A stretch of 64,000 bases of DNA from Streptomyces liliifuscus (GTDB lineage Bacteria > Actinomycetota > Actinomycetes > Streptomycetales > Streptomycetaceae): NCBI RefSeq assembly GCF_016598615.1, contig NZ_CP066831.1, positions 6,696,001 to 6,760,000 on the forward strand, read 5' to 3'. A program made the position numbers and the translations under genes. The notes below the pieces were generated by a model, which was given only the letters and a program-made list of their open reading frames with translations, searched no databases and had not been told where the DNA came from. This document shows, in pieces, positions 60,231-64,000 of the stretch. Within the stretch, counting starts at the first letter, position 1; every line of letters starts with the position of its first letter.

Positions 60231-60279
60231 GGGTGGGTGGGGGCTTGTCGCGCAGTTCCCCGCGCCCCCAAAAGGGGCG
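60231..60279. terminator. dispersed repeat copy after DUF445
   Basis: GCGCAGTTCCCCGCGCCCC at 60250-60268, closing as CCCC-AAAA-GGGG, preceded by a GGGTGGGTGGGGGCT run shared with the 8.07 kb copy. Confidence 0.7.
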
Positions 60280-60383
60280 TAGCCCCGGGCTGCGTGGCGG
60301 GTGGCGGGTGAGAGGGGCGCGGATCTGGGGACTCGGGGACGTGCCCCGGCGCCGCACGTGCCCGGGGGCGGAGGAGGCGAGCC

Positions 60384-61934
60384 ATGGCCGTCACCGAGGC
60401 CGATACCGGCACCGTGACCACAGCGGTCCCCGCCCGTCTGGACCGGCTGCCCTGGTCGCGGTGGCACTGGACCATCGTCATCGGGCTCGGCACCGTGTGG
60501 ATCCTCGACGGCCTTGAGGTCACCGTCGTCGGCAACATCGCGGGCCGGCTCTCCGAGTCCGGCAGCGGGCTGCCCGTCTCGGCCGCCCAGGTCACCGGTA
60601 TCGCGGCCGCGCTCTATGTGGCCGGGGCCTGCTCGGGGGCACTGTTCTTCGGCCGTCTCACGGACGTCTTCGGCCGCAAGAAGCTGTTCATGATCACCCT
60701 GGCCGTCTACCTCGCGGCCACCGCCATGACGGCGTTCTCCTTCTCCACCTGGTGGTTCTTCCTCTTCCGCTTCCTCACCGGCTTCGGCATCGGCGGCGAG
60801 TACGCGGCCATCAACTCGGCCATCGACGAACTGATCCCCTCCCACTACCGCGGCCGCGTCGACCTCATCATCAACGGCAGCTTCTGGCTCGGCGCGATCG
60901 GCGGCTCGCTCTTGTCGATCGTCGCCCTGAACACGGACCTGTTCGCGATCAACGTCGGCTGGCGGCTCACCTTCCTCCTCGGCGTCGTCCTCGGCCTGGT
61001 GATCCTGCTCGTACGCCGCAACGTCCCCGAAAGTCCCAGGTGGCTGTTCATCCACGGCAGGGGAGAGGAGGCCGAACGCCTCGTCGCCTCCGTGGAACGG
61101 CAGATCGAGGAGGAGACCGGACGCGAACTCCCGCCGCCCGCGGGCGAGATCACCATCCACCAGCGCAAGAGCATCGGGTTCCTCACCATCGGGCGCACGG
61201 TCTTCTCCACGTACCGCAAACGCGCCGTGCTCGGCCTCTCCCTCTTCATCGGGCAGGCGTTCCTCTACAACGCGATCACCTTCGGCTTCGGCGCCATCCT
61301 CACCAAGTTCTTCGACGTGCCGACCTCCAAGACCGGCTACTACTTCGCCGTCATCGCGGCCGGCAACTTCCTCGGCCCGCTGCTGCTCGGCAAGCTCTTC
61401 GACACCGTGGGCCGCCGGATCATGATCTCGTCCACCTACCTGCTCTCCGGCATCCTGCTCTTCGTCACCGCCTGGCTCTTCGACCGGGGCTCGCTGAGCG
61501 CGACGACGATGACCGCCTGCTGGTGCGTGGTCCTGTTCTTCGCCTCCGCGGGCGCCAGCAGCGCGTACCTCACGGTCTCCGAGATCTTCCCGATGGAGAC
61601 CCGCGCGATGGCCATCGCCTTCTTCTACGCCATCGGCACCGCGGCCGGCGGCATCAGCGGGCCGCTGCTCTTCGCCGACCTGACCAGCACGGGCGTGGTC
61701 GGCGACACGGTGCTCGCCTTCCAGATCGGCGCCGGGCTGATGTGCGCGGCGGGACTGGTCGCGGCGGCACTCGCGGTACGGGCGGAACGGCGGTCGCTGG
61801 AGGACATCGCCAGGCCGCTGTCGGAGGCGGCTTCCCCGTCATCGGGGGCGAAGCCTTCCGGGTCATCGTCTTCAGGGTCGCCGCCTTCGGGGCCGCCGCC
61901 TTCCGGGCCCTCGCCGTCCGGGGCGACGGCGTAG
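60384..61934 (+). CDS. MFS transporter, sugar porter-like
   Basis: 516-residue transporter with 12 helices: the D-x-F-G-R-K-K loop signature, R-F-L-T-G-F-G-I-G-G-E-Y, V-P-E-S-P-R-W-L and a second-half D-T-V-G-R-R. These belong to the sugar/metabolite:H+ symporter group. The C-terminus is a repetitive Ser/Gly/Pro tail (S-G-P-P-P-S-G-P). GGAGGAGG precedes ATG 60384. Substrate unknown. Confidence 0.85.
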   Translation: MAVTEADTGTVTTAVPARLDRLPWSRWHWTIVIGLGTVWILDGLEVTVVGNIAGRLSESGSGLPVSAAQVTGIAAALYVAGACSGALFFGRLTDVFGRKKLFMITLAVYLAATAMTAFSFSTWWFFLFRFLTGFGIGGEYAAINSAIDELIPSHYRGRVDLIINGSFWLGAIGGSLLSIVALNTDLFAINVGWRLTFLLGVVLGLVILLVRRNVPESPRWLFIHGRGEEAERLVASVERQIEEETGRELPPPAGEITIHQRKSIGFLTIGRTVFSTYRKRAVLGLSLFIGQAFLYNAITFGFGAILTKFFDVPTSKTGYYFAVIAAGNFLGPLLLGKLFDTVGRRIMISSTYLLSGILLFVTAWLFDRGSLSATTMTACWCVVLFFASAGASSAYLTVSEIFPMETRAMAIAFFYAIGTAAGGISGPLLFADLTSTGVVGDTVLAFQIGAGLMCAAGLVAAALAVRAERRSLEDIARPLSEAASPSSGAKPSGSSSSGSPPSGPPPSGPSPSGATA

Positions 61935-61951
61935 ACCCGTCCCTTCCGGAG

Positions 61952-62085
61952 CCTTGAACCTCCGGCCCGTACAGCTGTCGGCTCGCCCTCCCGGGGTCCT
62001 GAACCTCCGGCCCGTACGGCTGTCGGGTTGCCCTCCCAGGGGCCTTGAATCTCCGGCCCGTACGGCTGTCGGGTCGTCCTCCCGG
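61952..62085. repeat. three-copy 45-46-bp tandem repeat
   Basis: Copies start at 61952, 61997 and 62043, each CCTTGAACCTCCGGCCCGTA-like followed by CGGCTGTCGG and a CCCTCCC run. It lies between the MFS stop and the hydrolase start. No gene is required there. Confidence 0.8.
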
Positions 62086-62209
62086 ATTGCCCGACGCCCG
62101 TCGGGTGACCTGCGAGGATGCGCCGTGTCACCGTTCTCGGAACGACGCAGCGACACGACGACGCAGAGCCGCGACGACGACGGGAACGCGCGTCGAATCG
62201 GAGGACGAG

Positions 62210-63160
62210 ATGACGACCTACCCGCTGGACCCGGAGCTTGCCGCGGTCGTGCCCATGCTGCCCAGGGCCGACACCTCGGACCTCGAAGGCGCCCGGGCCG
62301 AGATGCTCGTCGGTGTCACCGCGGCCCTCGCGGACGTGGACCCCACCGGCGTGGACGTCTTCGAGGTGGTGGCACCCGGGCCGGAGGGCGCCCCGGACGT
62401 CCCCCTGCGCGGCTACCGCCCGCAGGGCGTCGAGGGCCCGCTCCCGGTGATCTACGACATCCACGGCGGCGGCTTCATGCTGGGCAGCGTCGACTTCGAC
62501 CACGGGACGAACGTGGCGCTCGCGCGGGAACTGGGCGCCGCCGTCTTCTCCGTCGAGTACCGGCTCGCCCCCGAGAACCCGTACCCGGCCGGCCTCGAAG
62601 ACGCGTACGCCGGACTCGTGCACATCACCAAGAACGCCGCCGAACTCGGTGTCGACCCCACCAGGGTCGTCCTCTTCGGCGCCAGTGCGGGCGGCGGTCT
62701 CGCGGCCGGTCTGGCGCTGCTCGCCCGGGACCGGGGCGGCCCCGCGATCGTCTTCCAGTACCTCGGCATCCCCGAACTCGACGACCGCCTCGACACGCCC
62801 AGCATGCGGGACTTCACCGACACGCCCCTGTGGAACCGGCCCAACGCGATCATCAGCTGGGACGCCTACCTCGGCGCCGGTGTGCCGGGCGGCCCCGACG
62901 TCCCGATCTACGCGGCTCCCGCCCGGGCCACCGCCGAGCAGCTTGTGGGGCTGCCGCCCGCCTACATCTCGGTGATGGAGTTCGATCCGCTGCGGGACGA
63001 GGGCATCGACTATGCGCGTGCGCTGCTCGCGGCCGGGGTGAGTGTGGAGTTGCATCTGTTCCCGGGGACGTTCCACGGCTCGGCGATGGTCGCCCATGCG
63101 GAGGTCTCCCAGAGGGATGCGGCGGAGGCGGTTGCGGTGCTTCGAAAGGTGCTGAGGTAG
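62210..63160 (+). CDS. HSL-type alpha/beta hydrolase (carboxylesterase)
   Basis: 316-residue hydrolase of the hormone-sensitive-lipase group: oxyanion motif H85-G-G-G88, nucleophile S159 (F-G-A-S-A-G-G), acid in E-F-D-P-L-R-D-E-G and base in T-F-H-G-S. No signal peptide, so it acts on cytoplasmic short-chain esters. GGAGG is five bases before ATG 62210. The upstream tandem repeat may belong to its leader. Confidence 0.88.
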   Translation: MTTYPLDPELAAVVPMLPRADTSDLEGARAEMLVGVTAALADVDPTGVDVFEVVAPGPEGAPDVPLRGYRPQGVEGPLPVIYDIHGGGFMLGSVDFDHGTNVALARELGAAVFSVEYRLAPENPYPAGLEDAYAGLVHITKNAAELGVDPTRVVLFGASAGGGLAAGLALLARDRGGPAIVFQYLGIPELDDRLDTPSMRDFTDTPLWNRPNAIISWDAYLGAGVPGGPDVPIYAAPARATAEQLVGLPPAYISVMEFDPLRDEGIDYARALLAAGVSVELHLFPGTFHGSAMVAHAEVSQRDAAEAVAVLRKVLR

Positions 63161-63200
63161 CGCTCTGCTGGGTGTGGCGGGGGTACCTGTCGTTCGTCGC

Positions 63201-63241
63201 GTGCGGGTTCGTTGTGGCTGGTCGCGCAGTTCCCCGCGCCC
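63201..63241. terminator. dispersed repeat copy between hydrolase and PucR-type genes
   Basis: The core GCGCAGTTCCCCGCGCCCC begins at 63224 and runs to 63242, closing TAAC-GGGGCGC over the neighbouring gene's stop. Convergent-gene terminator. Confidence 0.65.
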
Positions 63242-64000
63242 CTAACGGGGCGCCAATCGGAGCGCGTACAGCGCCAGTTGGGCCCTGAAGCGGTCCTGGG
63301 GGTCGCTCAGGCGGTAGCCCAACGCCGTTTCCACTCCTGCCAGGCGGGCGGCGACCGAGCTGTGGTGGAGGTGGAGGTCGGTGGCGGCATGGCGGAGGGA
63401 GCCGGTGCGCAGGAAGGCGGTCAGGGCGGCCAGTGCCGCCGGGCCGCCCTTGCCCTCGGCGAGTTCGGCCAGGGCGCGCACGTCGGGCTGGGCCCGCAGC
63501 CGGTCGGCGGGGATGTCGGCCAGCAGTGCCACCGGCCCGAGGGTGTCGTGGTCGACGACGGCCTCGTCGGGCAGCCCCGCCACATCGACGGCGAACCGCA
63601 GCGCGAGCCGGGCCTGCGCCCAGGAGACCCCGGCGTCCAGGGCGGGAGCACTGCCGCCGATCCCGATCCGTACGCCCTCGGCACCGTGCTCACGGAGGAA
63701 CGCCCGCAACTCCTCGGCGGCCGACTCGGCGCCCGGCGCCAGCGCCACGGCGAGCGGGCCGACCGCGGCGACCCGCACCCCGGGCCGCAGTTCGCGCCGC
63801 CCGAGCACGGCCACCGAGGACGCCCCGGCGACGGCCACCACCCGCAGCGGCTGCTCGGGCGCCAGACCCAGCAGGCGCAGCGCCCGCGCCCGGTCCTCGA
63901 CGGCCTCGCGCTCCGACAGCACCCGCTCGACCAGCGCCGGGTCCGCCACCTGATGGGGCGCGCTCTCCTGCTCACGGCTGCCGTGCACGACGCCCGCGGC
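63242..64000 (-). CDS. PucR/CdaR-type regulator, C-terminal part (cut by window edge)
   Basis: At least 252 residues, open at base 64000. It has a CdaR GGDEF-like middle (V-R-I-G-I-G-G-S-A-P) and a C-terminal PucR helix-turn-helix (L-R-H-A-A-T-D-L-H-L-H-H-S-S-V-A-A-R-L). A GTG at 63988 is internal to the frame. The upstream regulator parts lie beyond the window. Target unknown; it is convergent with the HSL-type hydrolase. Confidence 0.75.
   Translation of the reverse strand, partial: AAGVVHGSREQESAPHQVADPALVERVLSEREAVEDRARALRLLGLAPEQPLRVVAVAGASSVAVLGRRELRPGVRVAAVGPLAVALAPGAESAAEELRAFLREHGAEGVRIGIGGSAPALDAGVSWAQARLALRFAVDVAGLPDEAVVDHDTLGPVALLADIPADRLRAQPDVRALAELAEGKGGPAALAALTAFLRTGSLRHAATDLHLHHSSVAARLAGVETALGYRLSDPQDRFRAQLALYALRLAPR

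Noticed and set aside
1..64000. Insertion sequences, prophage or integrated plasmid
   Set aside because: No transposase, integrase, phage structural gene or att duplication was recognised on either strand.

Overview
This window is chromosomal DNA from a Streptomyces-type actinomycete. The evidence is very high GC, frequent GTG/TTG starts, ATGA/GTGA-coupled genes, an SsgA-like sporulation protein, SUKH-4 and RDD proteins, DasR-type dre sites and an N-acetylglucosamine PTS. No transposase, integrase, prophage, CRISPR array or replication origin was found. It reads as conserved core chromosome with a few accessory patches.

Layout. 1-3.2 kb: the 3' end of a molybdenum hydroxylase gene with a coupled 40-aa membrane ORF, a tandem SUKH-4 protein behind a PafBC-like (RecA-independent) DNA-damage promoter, and tRNA-Cys. 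3.4-8 kb: an MFS transporter, a DEAD/DEAH-like helicase and an IclR regulator. 8.3-14.6 kb: an amino acid permease, an M20 desuccinylase, a PucR regulator, a GNAT of the chorismate-synthase-like type and an enolase-superfamily N-succinylamino acid racemase. Together these look like a pathway converting D-amino acids to L-amino acids. 14.7-24.7 kb: a secreted Lon-like protease, a four-gene OpuC-type osmoprotectant ABC operon, an Lrp regulator divergent from hppD (tyrosine catabolism), a TPR protein, a glycolate/lactate-oxidase-like flavoprotein and an SsgG-like protein. 25-31 kb: two RDD membrane proteins, small hypotheticals and a secreted M6 metalloprotease.

31-46 kb is a block whose order resembles M. 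tuberculosis Rv1330c-Rv1341 from memory: pncA, pncB | clpS, DUF2017, permease, JAMM protease (mec), cysO, cysM, a membrane-anchored PemK-like protein, an MBL-fold hydrolase, rph, lipoprotein, rdgB. The three-gene nag PTS, with three dre operators, sits inside this block. A cysteine-containing, apparently leaderless leader peptide precedes cysO, and CysO ends two residues beyond the diglycine, so the neighbouring JAMM protease probably has to trim it.

46-64 kb: an ArsR-type regulator divergent from a secreted protein, with an operator array of 14-bp period; tRNA-Leu(UAG) with a terminator; two tandem HNH endonuclease genes, one frameshifted; bcp, DUF3618 and a GroES-like protein; a guanidine-III riboswitch with the guanidinium exporter gdx; a class A PBP; a three-gene ABC-2 exporter; a DUF1707 protein; an SGNH hydrolase; DUF445; an MFS transporter; an HSL-type hydrolase; and a PucR-type regulator cut by the window edge. 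A GC-rich motif (GCGCAGTTCCCCGCGCCCC followed by a GGGGCGC hairpin arm) recurs at many gene ends. Several tandem repeats, notably a 12-unit 22-24-bp array at 44.9-45.1 kb, fill gaps between genes.
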